Part shown: positions 1 to 5,011 of the stretch, one piece after another
Position numbering within the stretch: position 1 is the first letter of the stretch
Layout: every line of letters begins with the position of its first letter
Source: Gallionellaceae bacterium
Lineage (GTDB): Bacteria > Pseudomonadota > Gammaproteobacteria > Burkholderiales > Gallionellaceae
Reading direction: 5' to 3'
Length of the DNA: 5,011 nt
NCBI GenBank assembly: GCA_031277195.1
Contig: JAITMU010000067.1
Coordinates: 1 to 5,011 of the forward strand
Program-made: the position numbers and the translations under genes
Notes under the pieces: model-generated
The model's database searches: none
The model's input: only the letters and a program-made list of their open reading frames with translations
Told to the model about the DNA's origin: nothing

Positions 1-806
1 GCGTCGGGATCGGAGCCGCGCACGGATTTGTGCAGCGCGGAAATCTGGTCGTAGAACGCTTCGCCGCCCTTGTCGAAACGGCGCAAACTTTGCGCCAGCG
101 TTTTTTCCAGAAACTCGCCATCGATAACCTTCACGCCCGTGGCCTGTGCGGCGGTTTGCAGTTGTTCCAGCACGTTGAGCAGACGGCGCGCATCGCCGTC
201 GGCGTAGCCGATGATGCGTTCGCGCGCCGCGTCGTCGAATTGCAGATCGCCCAGCGCCAATGCTTGCGCGCGCTCGAACAAAGCCTGCAATTCTTCCGGT
301 GACAGCGCGTGCAACACATACACCTGCGCGCGCGACAGCAACGCGCCGTTCACTTCAAACGAGGGATTTTCCGTGGTCGCGCCGATGAAAGTGACCAGCC
401 CCTGTTCGACGAAAGGCAGAAACGCATCCTGCTGCCCTTTGTTGAAACGATGCACTTCATCGACGAACAAAATGGTGTGGCGACCGCTTTGCTGCAACAC
501 TTCCTGCGCGTGCGCCACAGCGTCGCGGATATCTTTCACGCCGGACAGCACCGCCGACAACGGCACAAATTCCGCATCGAATGCCGTCGCCATCAAACGC
601 GCCAACGTGGTTTTGCCCACGCCTGGCGGCCCCCACAAAATCATCGAATGCGGTTTGCCGGATTCAAACGCGAGACGCAGCGAACGACCCGCGCCGAGCA
701 GATGCGATTGACCGATAACGTCGTCGATGGAGTGCGGACGCAAGCGTTCCGCCAGCGGTGCGGCGGGCGCATTCTCCGCAAACAGTTCGCCGGATTTGCC
801 CGCCAT
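1..806 (-). CDS. rarA: Replication-associated recombination protein A (RarA/MgsA), AAA+ ATPase, C-terminus outside window
   Basis: RarA is a clamp-loader-like AAA+ ATPase that acts at stalled replication forks and in recombination-dependent fork repair in the cytoplasm. The visible 268 codons begin with ATG at 806 (MAGKSGELFAENAPAAPLAE). They contain the family's 'PLAERLRP..IDDVIGQSHLLG' N-terminal stretch in residues 17-38, Walker A GPPGVGKT at 59-66, Walker B ILFVDEVHRF at 112-121, sensor 1 GATTENPSF at 142-150 and the sensor 2 region GDARRLLNVLE at 204-214. The YDQISALHKSVRGSDPD segment at 252-268, where the window stops, is typical of the start of the C-terminal oligomerisation region. 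Family members are about 430-450 residues, so roughly 60% is present. The start lies 8 bases after the lolA stop. No strong Shine-Dalgarno sequence precedes it (only GGAAG at an overlong distance), so it probably depends on translation of lolA. The identification is firm from the motifs. The frame is open at the window edge and shows no damage. Confidence 0.96.
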   Translation of the reverse strand, partial: MAGKSGELFAENAPAAPLAERLRPHSIDDVIGQSHLLGAGRSLRLAFESGKPHSMILWGPPGVGKTTLARLMATAFDAEFVPLSAVLSGVKDIRDAVAHAQEVLQQSGRHTILFVDEVHRFNKGQQDAFLPFVEQGLVTFIGATTENPSFEVNGALLSRAQVYVLHALSPEELQALFERAQALALGDLQFDDAARERIIGYADGDARRLLNVLEQLQTAAQATGVKVIDGEFLEKTLAQSLRRFDKGGEAFYDQISALHKSVRGSDPD

Positions 807-814
807 CGCGCGTT

Positions 815-1624
815 CTATTCTTCCAGCACGTCCGCGCCCTGCGGCGGCGTGAACTCGAACAACTGCGACGGCAACGACGGGTTGCGCTGCATATTGGAAA
901 AACGCAGCACGGTGATGTTCTCGAACGTGTCGAGCAATTCCATCGAATGCAACTGGCCGCGCACATCGAAGGCCATGCGTATGCTTTCAAAACCGGAATC
1001 CTTCGCTTTCGGCGTGGCTTCCAGCCAATCCATGCCGTCCCGCGAAGCCACGTTCTTGAGCGCAAACCCGCGCTCGATTTCGTTGCTGCCCGCGAGCAAC
1101 GCCGCCGGACTGCTGCCCAGCGCATCGTCCAGTTTTCTCACCGTGACCTGATTGAGATCAGTGTCGTACAGCCAGAATTTTTCGCCGTCGCCGACGATCA
1201 GTTGCTCATACGGTTTGGTGTATTCCCAGCGGAATTTGCCGGGACGCACAAAACGCATCACGCCAGCGGCGGACTGAACTGTCTTGCCGGTGTTGTCGCG
1301 CACAGTCTGGGTGAAATTGGCCTGCACAGCGTGCGTGTCGGCCATGAATCTTTCGAGACTGAGGAGCGCGTCGGCATGGGCGGACGACATAAAACCTGTC
1401 ACCACTGAGACACCGAGGCACAGAGAAAACCAAACCGACCTGGCAACCCTCGTCATTCCAGCGAACGCTGGAATCCAGTGAAAACATTGACCCGCGTAGC
1501 GGACAAAACCATGTTGTCCGGCTGCGCCGGAATTTTTTGACAAGCTGGATTCCAGCTTTCGCTGGAATGACGGGGCAAGGTTTTCTCTGTGTCTCTGTGT
1601 CTCAGTGGTGAATGGTTTTTTCAT
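815..1624 (-). CDS. lolA: Outer-membrane lipoprotein carrier LolA with repeat-derived N-terminus
   Basis: LolA is the periplasmic chaperone that takes lipoproteins from LolCDE and hands them to LolB at the outer membrane. From residue 85 the protein is ordinary LolA: DALLSLERFMADTHAVQANFTQTV, then GKFRWEYTKPYEQLIVGDG and KFWLYD, ending in FEFTPPQGADVLEE. The mature part is 185 residues, normal for the family. The start is ambiguous. ATG at 1624 overlaps the ftsK TGA (ATGA), has GGGGAG six bases upstream and encodes MKKPF, so it looks like the ancestral start. It yields 269 residues, about 56 more than usual. ATG at 1456 gives a 213-residue precursor of normal length with a good signal peptide (MTRVAR, hydrophobic core, AHA cleavage at 82-84), but it lacks a spaced Shine-Dalgarno. 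The extra N-terminus is translated from the nested repeat at 1391-1619, and core residues FSLCLGVSVV come from its outer arm. Product identity is sure; the N-terminus in use is not. Confidence 0.93.
   Translation of the reverse strand: MKKPFTTETQRHRENLAPSFQRKLESSLSKNSGAAGQHGFVRYAGQCFHWIPAFAGMTRVARSVWFSLCLGVSVVTGFMSSAHADALLSLERFMADTHAVQANFTQTVRDNTGKTVQSAAGVMRFVRPGKFRWEYTKPYEQLIVGDGEKFWLYDTDLNQVTVRKLDDALGSSPAALLAGSNEIERGFALKNVASRDGMDWLEATPKAKDSGFESIRMAFDVRGQLHSMELLDTFENITVLRFSNMQRNPSLPSQLFEFTPPQGADVLEE
1400..1431 (+). repeat. Outer arm, copy 1 (inverted partner at 1579-1610)
   Basis: The arm begins caccactgagacaccgagg and ends cacagagaaaacc. It is the inverted counterpart of 1579-1610 with two substitutions (c for a at arm position 15, g for a at position 18). 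Read on the minus strand in the lolA frame, it encodes FSLCLGVSVV exactly (residues 66-75 of the 269-residue frame), which is the hydrophobic core of the LolA signal peptide. The C and G substitutions are the ones that distinguish this coding copy from the other arm. Confidence 0.88.
1451..1478 (+). repeat. Inner arm, copy 1: REP-like hairpin repeat
   Basis: This 28-base arm contains attccagc-gaac-gctggaat, a perfect 8-bp stem with a four-base loop (1455-1474), flanked by cgtc and ccag. Its inverted partner at 1545-1572 differs only in the loop. On the minus strand it contains the ATG at 1456 that could start a normal-length LolA precursor, and it encodes the IPAFAGMT peptide. Confidence 0.85.
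1545..1572 (-). repeat. Inner arm, copy 2: REP-like hairpin repeat
   Basis: This is the inverted copy of 1451-1478 with 27 of 28 matches. It has its own perfect 8-bp stem attccagc/gctggaat around the loop tttc (1549-1568). The single difference between the copies falls in the loop, so both stems remain intact. Two such hairpins in opposite orientation are the layout of a REPIN (paired REP sequences). Confidence 0.85.
1579..1610 (-). repeat. Outer arm, copy 2 (inverted partner at 1400-1431)
   Basis: Read on the minus strand, this arm begins caccactgagacacagag and continues acacagagaaaacc. It starts 11 bases after the ATG at 1624 and encodes TTETQRHRE in the long lolA frame. Internally it shows a ctctgtgt micro-repeat. 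It is an inverted copy of 1400-1431 with two substitutions. Confidence 0.88.
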
Positions 1625-3909
1625 TCGCTTCTCCCCGGCGCGATCACTTCCCGATTCCCGTTGCTCTGCATCGGCGTCACCAAACCGGCGGCTTCCATCT
1701 GTTCCACCAATCGCGCTGCGCGGTTATAGCCGATGCGCAAATGCCGTTGCACCAGCGAAATCGAAACGCGGCGCTGCTTCAGCACGATTTCGACCGCTTG
1801 ATCGTAGAGCGGGTCGGCTTCGCCTTCCGCCTCATAACCGCCCTCGCCGCCTTCGCGATCTTCCGCCGATTCGAGAATGCCATCGACATAGTTTGGCTCG
1901 CCCTGCGCTTTCAGATATTCCGCGACGCGATGCACTTCCTGATCCGATACGAACGCGCCATGCACGCGTTGCAAATAGCCGCTGCCCGGCGCCAGATACA
2001 GCATGTCGCCTTGTCCCAGCAAGGCTTCCGCGCCCTGCTGATCGAGAATGGTGCGCGAATCAATTTTGCTCGACACCTGAAACGCCACGCGCGTCGGCAC
2101 GTTGGCTTTGATGAGGCCGGTGATCACGTCCACCGACGGACGTTGCGTCGCCAGCACCAGATGAATACCGGCGGCGCGCGCTTTTTGCGCCAGCCGCGCA
2201 ATCAGTTCTTCGATCTTCTTGCCGACCACCATGATGAGGTCAGCGAGTTCATCGATGAACACGACGATGTTCGGCAGTTCGTCCAGCGCTTCAGGATTCT
2301 CCGGCGTCAGCGTGAACGGATTGGTCAGCGGCGCGTCAGTCTTCGCCGCCTCGCGCAATTTCTGATTGAATCCGGCGATGTTGCGCACGCCGAAGTGCGA
2401 CATCAGCCGGTAACGCTTGTCCATCTCCTGCACGCACCAGTTCAGCGCGGCGGCGGCCTGGCGCATGTCCGTCACCACCGGCGCCAGCAGATGCGGGATG
2501 CCTTCGTAAACGGACAGCTCCAGCATCTTGGGATCGACCAGCAGCAGGCGCACTTGCTGCGCCGTCGATTTGTACACCAGACTCAGAATCATCGCGTTGA
2601 TCGCCACCGACTTGCCGGAGCCGGTCGTGCCCGCCACCAGCACATGCGGCATTTTCGCCAGATCAGCCACCACCGGCTTGCCGGAAATATCCTTGCCCAT
2701 CGCGATGGTCAGCGCCGAATTCATGTCCGCATACGCCTGCGAACCGAGAATTTCAGACAGCCGCACCACCTGCCGTTTCGGATTCGGCAATTCCAGCGCC
2801 ATGTAGGCTTTGCCGGGGATGGTTTCGACCACACGGATGCTCACCACCGACAACGCCCGCGCCAGGTCTTTCATCAGATTCACAATCTGACTGCCCTTCA
2901 CGCCGACGGCGGGATCAATTTCGTAGCGCGTGATCACCGGCCCCGGATAAGCCGCGACCACTTTCACTTCCACGCCGAAATCCATCAGCTTGCGCTCGAT
3001 CAGGCGCGAGGTGAATTCCAGCGTGTCGGCGGACAGCACTTCCACTTCCTGCGACGGCTGATCCAGCAGATGCAGCGGCGGCAGCGAATTGGGCAGATTG
3101 GGGAACAGCGACACCTGCATTTCCTGCGCCACGCGCGTCGAGCGCGGCACTTCCAGCACCGGCTGCTCGATGATGATGGGCTGGTGATCTTCCACGCGCT
3201 TCTTTTCTTCCTCGACCACCGCATCGCGCCGCGTCACCGCTTGCGCGCCAATGCGCCTGTCCTGCCAGGTTTGCAGCGCATTGCGCACGCGCAGGAACGC
3301 GGTTTCAACGCACGCCCCCAGCCAATCAATGAAGCGCAGCCAGGACAGGCCGCTGAACAAACTGAATCCGACGGCGAACAGCGCCAGCAGAATCAACGTC
3401 GCGCCGGAAAAGCCCAGCACATGCATCAATCCATTGCCCAACAACTGACCCAGCGCGCCGCCATGATCGCCGGGCAGATCGACTTTCAAGGAGTAAAGGC
3501 GCAAGGTCTCCAGCGCGCTCGATGCCAGCAACAGCAAGGCAAAACCCGCCAGCGCCACCCACAGGTCACGGCGATCAAACAGGCTGTCCGGCGTCAGGCC
3601 GCGATAGCCCACCCAGACGCGATGCAGCAGAAAAACGGCGATCCACCAGGCGGAAAAACCAAAGACGAACAGCAGCACATCGGCCAGCCACGCGCCGAAC
3701 AAGCCGCCCGGATTGTGTATTTCCACATTGCCCGCGCCATGCGACCAGGACGGATCGTTGCGATCAAAGCCGTACAGAATCAACACCAGATAAAGCGCGA
3801 CTGCTGCCAGCAACAACCAGCGCGATTCGCGCAACAAAACCGCCAGCCGATGCGGCAAGGGCTGCGGCGGGGCGGCGGGGCGTTTATCGGTGGTGCGTCT
3901 CAAGGCCAT
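1621..3909 (-). CDS. ftsK: DNA translocase FtsK
   Basis: FtsK is a hexameric, septum-anchored ATPase that pumps chromosomal DNA during division and activates XerCD recombination at dif. This is a complete 762-residue copy, a compact form compared with the 1329-residue E. coli protein because the linker is short. Four hydrophobic segments lie at about residues 31-47, 74-97, 115-134 and 163-187. A charged and proline-bearing linker spans about 205-290 (VVEEEKKRVED). The alpha/beta motor follows, with YPGPVITRYE at 321-330, Walker A GTTGSGKS at 427-434, LLLVDPKMLELSVYEGIPHL at 455-474, Walker B NIVVFIDELADL at 547-558 and LATQRPSVDVITGLIKANVP at 586-605. An acidic, glycine-rich stretch (681-699) leads to the DNA-reading winged-helix gamma domain at 698-757 (LYDQAVEIVLKQRRVSISLV). 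The start at 3909 is the first ATG after an in-frame TGA and has no good Shine-Dalgarno. The stop overlaps the lolA ATG. Confidence 0.97.
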   Translation of the reverse strand: MALRRTTDKRPAAPPQPLPHRLAVLLRESRWLLLAAVALYLVLILYGFDRNDPSWSHGAGNVEIHNPGGLFGAWLADVLLFVFGFSAWWIAVFLLHRVWVGYRGLTPDSLFDRRDLWVALAGFALLLLASSALETLRLYSLKVDLPGDHGGALGQLLGNGLMHVLGFSGATLILLALFAVGFSLFSGLSWLRFIDWLGACVETAFLRVRNALQTWQDRRIGAQAVTRRDAVVEEEKKRVEDHQPIIIEQPVLEVPRSTRVAQEMQVSLFPNLPNSLPPLHLLDQPSQEVEVLSADTLEFTSRLIERKLMDFGVEVKVVAAYPGPVITRYEIDPAVGVKGSQIVNLMKDLARALSVVSIRVVETIPGKAYMALELPNPKRQVVRLSEILGSQAYADMNSALTIAMGKDISGKPVVADLAKMPHVLVAGTTGSGKSVAINAMILSLVYKSTAQQVRLLLVDPKMLELSVYEGIPHLLAPVVTDMRQAAAALNWCVQEMDKRYRLMSHFGVRNIAGFNQKLREAAKTDAPLTNPFTLTPENPEALDELPNIVVFIDELADLIMVVGKKIEELIARLAQKARAAGIHLVLATQRPSVDVITGLIKANVPTRVAFQVSSKIDSRTILDQQGAEALLGQGDMLYLAPGSGYLQRVHGAFVSDQEVHRVAEYLKAQGEPNYVDGILESAEDREGGEGGYEAEGEADPLYDQAVEIVLKQRRVSISLVQRHLRIGYNRAARLVEQMEAAGLVTPMQSNGNREVIAPGRSE
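1625..1636 (-). promoter_or_regulatory. Ribosome binding site for the upstream lolA start, within the ftsK 3' end
   Basis: On the minus strand GGGGAG (1636-1631) is followed by AAGCGA and then ATG at 1624. This is a strong Shine-Dalgarno at ideal spacing, inside the last codons of ftsK. With the ATGA stop/start overlap it argues for translational coupling from ftsK to the lolA frame at 1624, and it is the main reason for treating that codon as the original start. Confidence 0.7.
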
Positions 3910-3922
3910 GACGATGGGGAAA

Positions 3923-3949
3923 ATTCAGTTCTGAATCCTGCTTATCATA
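3923..3949 (-). promoter_or_regulatory. Possible ftsK promoter -10 and small palindrome
   Basis: In the 52-base gap between the sco stop and the ftsK start, the minus strand has TATGAT (3949-3944), one base from the sigma-70 -10 consensus. It is followed by ATTCAG-AA-CTGAAT (3936-3923), a perfect 6-bp inverted repeat that would sit just after the start of transcription. No convincing -35 lies 16-18 bases upstream, where the sequence is GC-rich sco 3' coding. No LexA-type CTG-N10-CAG box is seen. Promoter or operator function is a guess. Confidence 0.25.
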
Positions 3950-3961
3950 CCGCAGCTACGC

Positions 3962-4543
3962 TCACCGCCGCGCCAACAGCAGTTTGATGTCATCCGTCAG
4001 CCGTTCCTCCGACTCATCGGAACGCGCCAGCAGCACCGTCTTGCCGTCTTTGCCAATCAGGAAAACGCCATCGGTGTGATCCATCACATAGCTGCCGCCC
4101 TCCTCGTGTTTTTCATAACTCACGGCAAGCGCGCTGGCCGCGCGTTCGGTGGCTTGCGCGTCGCCACGCAGCCCGATGAAATCAGGATGAAAGAACGGCA
4201 CGAATTGCGCCAGCAGTTGCGACGTGTCGCGTTCGGGATCAACAGTGACGAACAACACCTGGAATTGATTTGCCTCCGCGCCCAGTTTGCGCGTAACCCG
4301 CGCCAGCGTCGCCAGCGTGGTCGGACAGATGTCGGGGCAATGGGTGTAACCAAAATACAGCGCCACCACCTTGCCGCGAAAATCCGAGAGCTTGCGCGGT
4401 TGACCGGCAGAATCGGCAAGCGCGAAATCCGGCGCGGCTTCTTCGTAACGCCAGCTCAGGTCGATGGCGTGAGTGGGCGGCAACGGCTCGGAGGGCGTGC
4501 AGGCGGTGAGGGCGAGCAAACTGGCAAGCAAGAGATTACGCAT
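3962..4543 (-). CDS. Sco1/SenC-family copper chaperone lipoprotein
   Basis: Sco proteins are thioredoxin-fold copper chaperones/thiol reductases that help load the CuA site of cytochrome c oxidase on the outer face of the inner membrane. The 193-residue product begins MRNLLLASLLALTAC, a short lipoprotein signal peptide with lipobox LTAC and acylated Cys15. APDFALADSAGQPRKLSDFRG (37-57) and VVALYFGYTHCPDICPTTL (59-77) carry the copper-binding CxxxC pair, Cys69 and Cys73. The third ligand is His156 in MDHTDGVFLIGKDG (154-167), and VTVDPERDT (99-107) is also family-typical. All three copper ligands are present, so it should be functional. The ATG at 4543 has AGGA seven bases upstream (4554-4551). 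It lies 30 bases after bioD and 52 before ftsK. No cox genes are visible, which is unusual company for a Sco gene. Confidence 0.93.
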   Translation of the reverse strand: MRNLLLASLLALTACTPSEPLPPTHAIDLSWRYEEAAPDFALADSAGQPRKLSDFRGKVVALYFGYTHCPDICPTTLATLARVTRKLGAEANQFQVLFVTVDPERDTSQLLAQFVPFFHPDFIGLRGDAQATERAASALAVSYEKHEEGGSYVMDHTDGVFLIGKDGKTVLLARSDESEERLTDDIKLLLARR

Positions 4544-4550
4544 TTTTATT

Positions 4551-4554
4551 TCCT
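4551..4554 (-). promoter_or_regulatory. Ribosome binding site of the Sco gene
   Basis: On the minus strand AGGA is followed by seven A/T-rich bases (AATAAAA) and then ATG at 4543. This fixes the Sco start. It lies only two bases beyond the T-run of the preceding hairpin. Confidence 0.65.
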
Positions 4555-4556
4555 GT

Positions 4557-4591
4557 AAAAATTGGGTGGGTTGTCATGGGACACCCATCCC
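4557..4591 (-). terminator. Candidate Rho-independent terminator or attenuator at the end of bioD
   Basis: Read on the minus strand, GGG-A-TGGG-TGTC (4591-4580) pairs with GACA-A-CCCA-CCC (4575-4564) around the loop CCAT. This gives eleven base pairs with two single-base bulges. The hairpin is followed by AA and five Ts (4561-4557). The bioD TGA (4576-4574) lies within the hairpin, and the Sco ribosome binding site follows almost at once. It could end bioD transcription or act as an attenuator for read-through into the Sco gene. Confidence 0.5.
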
Positions 4592-5011
4592 GCTTACATC
4601 CAACCTCAACGCCCGCGCGTCCGGTCGTGTTTGATATTCAATCACGCCAATCAACGGCGCAGCCAACCGTTGTTGCAATGTCTCAATATTTTCATGCCGC
4701 GCCAACATAGGTTCATCCAGCGCATTCGCCACCCAGCCCGCCAGATTCAATCCCGTCGCCGCGATGGCGTCGGCGGTGAGCAGCGCGTGATTCAGACAAC
4801 CCAGCCGCATTCCAACCACCATGATGACCGGCAACCCCAGTTGCCGCGCCATCTCCGCGCCATCCTGTTTTTCATTGAGCGGAACTTTGAAACCGCCCGC
4901 GCCTTCCACGATCACCACATCCGCCTGCGCCGCCAACTCGCGATAAGCAGATGAAATGCGCGCGAGTTCAATCGCCGCACCGGCGTGTTGCGCGGCGATA
5001 TGCGGCGCGAT
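4574..5011 (-). CDS. bioD: ATP-dependent dethiobiotin synthetase BioD, N-terminus outside window
   Basis: BioD closes the ureido ring of 7,8-diaminopelargonic acid with CO2 and ATP to form dethiobiotin, the next-to-last biotin step, in the cytoplasm. The visible frame is open to the window edge and gives 145 residues. It starts IAPHIAAQHAGAAIELARI, matching the substrate-contacting 'SPH.AA' segment of the family. VVIVEGAGGFKVPLNEKQDG at 32-51 holds the diagnostic EGAGG. LGLPVIMVVGMRLGCLNHALL at 60-80 is the conserved 'V.G..LG..NH.LL' stretch, and LAGWVAN at about 97-103 and APLIGVIEY near the end are also typical. The P-loop and catalytic lysine lie in the missing roughly 85 N-terminal residues. 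The TTG at 4936 lies well inside the conserved region and is not a real start. The stop lies inside a terminator-like hairpin, consistent with the gene being last in a bio operon that extends beyond the window. Confidence 0.94.
   Translation of the reverse strand: MAPHIAAQHAGAAIELARISSAYRELAAQADVVIVEGAGGFKVPLNEKQDGAEMARQLGLPVIMVVGMRLGCLNHALLTADAIAATGLNLAGWVANALDEPMLARHENIETLQQRLAAPLIGVIEYQTRPDARALRLDVSGMGVP

Larger units (their letters stand above)
1391..1619. repeat. Nested inverted-repeat (MITE/REPIN-like) element inserted in the 5' end of lolA
   Basis: This is a composite palindromic element with no ORF of its own. The outer arms at 1400-1431 and 1579-1610 match at 30 of 32 positions as inverted copies. 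Symmetry extends outward after three unmatched bases to aaaacc (1391-1396) and ggtttt (1614-1619). The inner arms at 1451-1478 and 1545-1572 match at 27 of 28. Between them is a core with cggacaa/ttgtccg (1500-1506, 1514-1520) and ccggc-tgc-gccgg (1518-1530). No clear target-site duplication flanks it. Both arm types resemble dispersed repeats known from many proteobacterial genomes; when translated they give the familiar peptides TTETQRHRE, SFQRKLES and WIPAFAGMT, all of which are seen here. Absence of a transposase suggests a non-autonomous element. Whether it moved as one unit or as one repeat inside another cannot be told from a single copy. Confidence 0.88.

Noticed and set aside
30..1408. 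Several overlapping plus-strand open frames opposite rarA and lolA
   Set aside because: They are Arg/Cys/Ser-rich shadows of rarA and lolA without start signals or known motifs. Part of one merely translates the repeat (TTETPRHRENQTDLATLVIP).
1400..1456. LolA as a lipoprotein through the cysteine at residue 69 of the long frame
   Set aside because: The residues before it are FSL, not a lipobox, and the cysteine is in the hydrophobic core. The AHA at 82-84 before DALL is a normal type I cleavage site.
1391..1619. A classic insertion sequence or a CRISPR array
   Set aside because: There is no transposase and no clear target-site duplication. The repeats are inverted pairs, not regularly spaced direct repeats with unique spacers.
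1621..3909. FtsK truncated because it is much shorter than the E. coli protein
   Set aside because: All membrane segments, the motor motifs and the gamma domain are present. Only the variable linker is short, which is normal for many bacteria.
3910..3961. LexA-controlled ftsK promoter as in E. coli
   Set aside because: No CTGT-N8-ACAG box is present in the gap. The small ATTCAG/CTGAAT palindrome does not match it.
1612..3987. A 791-codon open frame on the plus strand antisense to the whole of ftsK
   Set aside because: Its product is an Arg/His/Gln-rich low-complexity string with no recognisable domain, as expected from reading a GC-rich gene's complement. FtsK on the other strand has full domain support. 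Length alone is explained by codon bias.
4574..4936. BioD starting at the TTG at 4936
   Set aside because: The frame continues upstream to the window edge, encoding conserved BioD sequence (APHIAAQHAG), so the TTG is an internal leucine codon.

Overview
The window is a compact, GC-rich, all-minus-strand bacterial gene block with almost no intergenic space. Reading in the direction of transcription (high to low coordinates) the order is bioD (5' end outside the window), a Sco-family copper lipoprotein, ftsK, lolA and rarA (3' end outside the window). The ftsK-lolA-rarA order is the classic proteobacterial arrangement. LolA implies a diderm with outer-membrane lipoproteins. The short FtsK with four membrane segments, a Sco lipoprotein and the types of interspersed repeat seen here fit a betaproteobacterium best, though a gammaproteobacterium cannot be excluded from sequence alone.

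Layout. 5011-4574: the last 145 codons of dethiobiotin synthetase (biotin pathway). A bulged GC-rich hairpin followed by five Ts overlaps the bioD stop and lies just ahead of the next gene's ribosome binding site. 4543-3962: a Sco1/SenC copper chaperone lipoprotein for cytochrome oxidase assembly. After a 52-base gap with a small palindrome, 3909-1621 encodes the septal DNA translocase FtsK, complete with its C-terminal gamma domain. Its TGA overlaps an ATG (ATGA) that opens the lolA frame at 1624. LolA (periplasmic lipoprotein carrier) ends at 815, and rarA (AAA+ ATPase at stalled replication forks) begins 8 bases later and runs off the window.

The remarkable part is 1391-1619. A nested inverted-repeat element of about 210-230 bp sits inside the 5' end of lolA. 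Its outer arms are 32 bases (30 of 32 matching) and its inner arms are 28 bases (27 of 28 matching). Each inner arm is itself a perfect 8-bp hairpin. The original lolA ribosome binding site, start codon and 'MKK' beginning are still present upstream of the element. The reading frame passes without a stop through the whole element into mature LolA. The only plausible signal peptide (residues 57-84 of the long frame) is encoded mostly by the element: its possible start codon lies in an inner arm, and the hydrophobic core FSLCLGVSVV is read exactly from an outer arm. The simplest reading is that a dispersed repeat invaded an essential gene's signal sequence and became the signal sequence.

Functionally the block mixes cell-division and chromosome segregation (FtsK), envelope biogenesis (LolA) and replication-fork maintenance (RarA) in one likely transcription unit. 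Biotin and cytochrome oxidase maturation genes lie upstream and are possibly separated by the terminator. No gene-free stretch longer than 300 bases exists.
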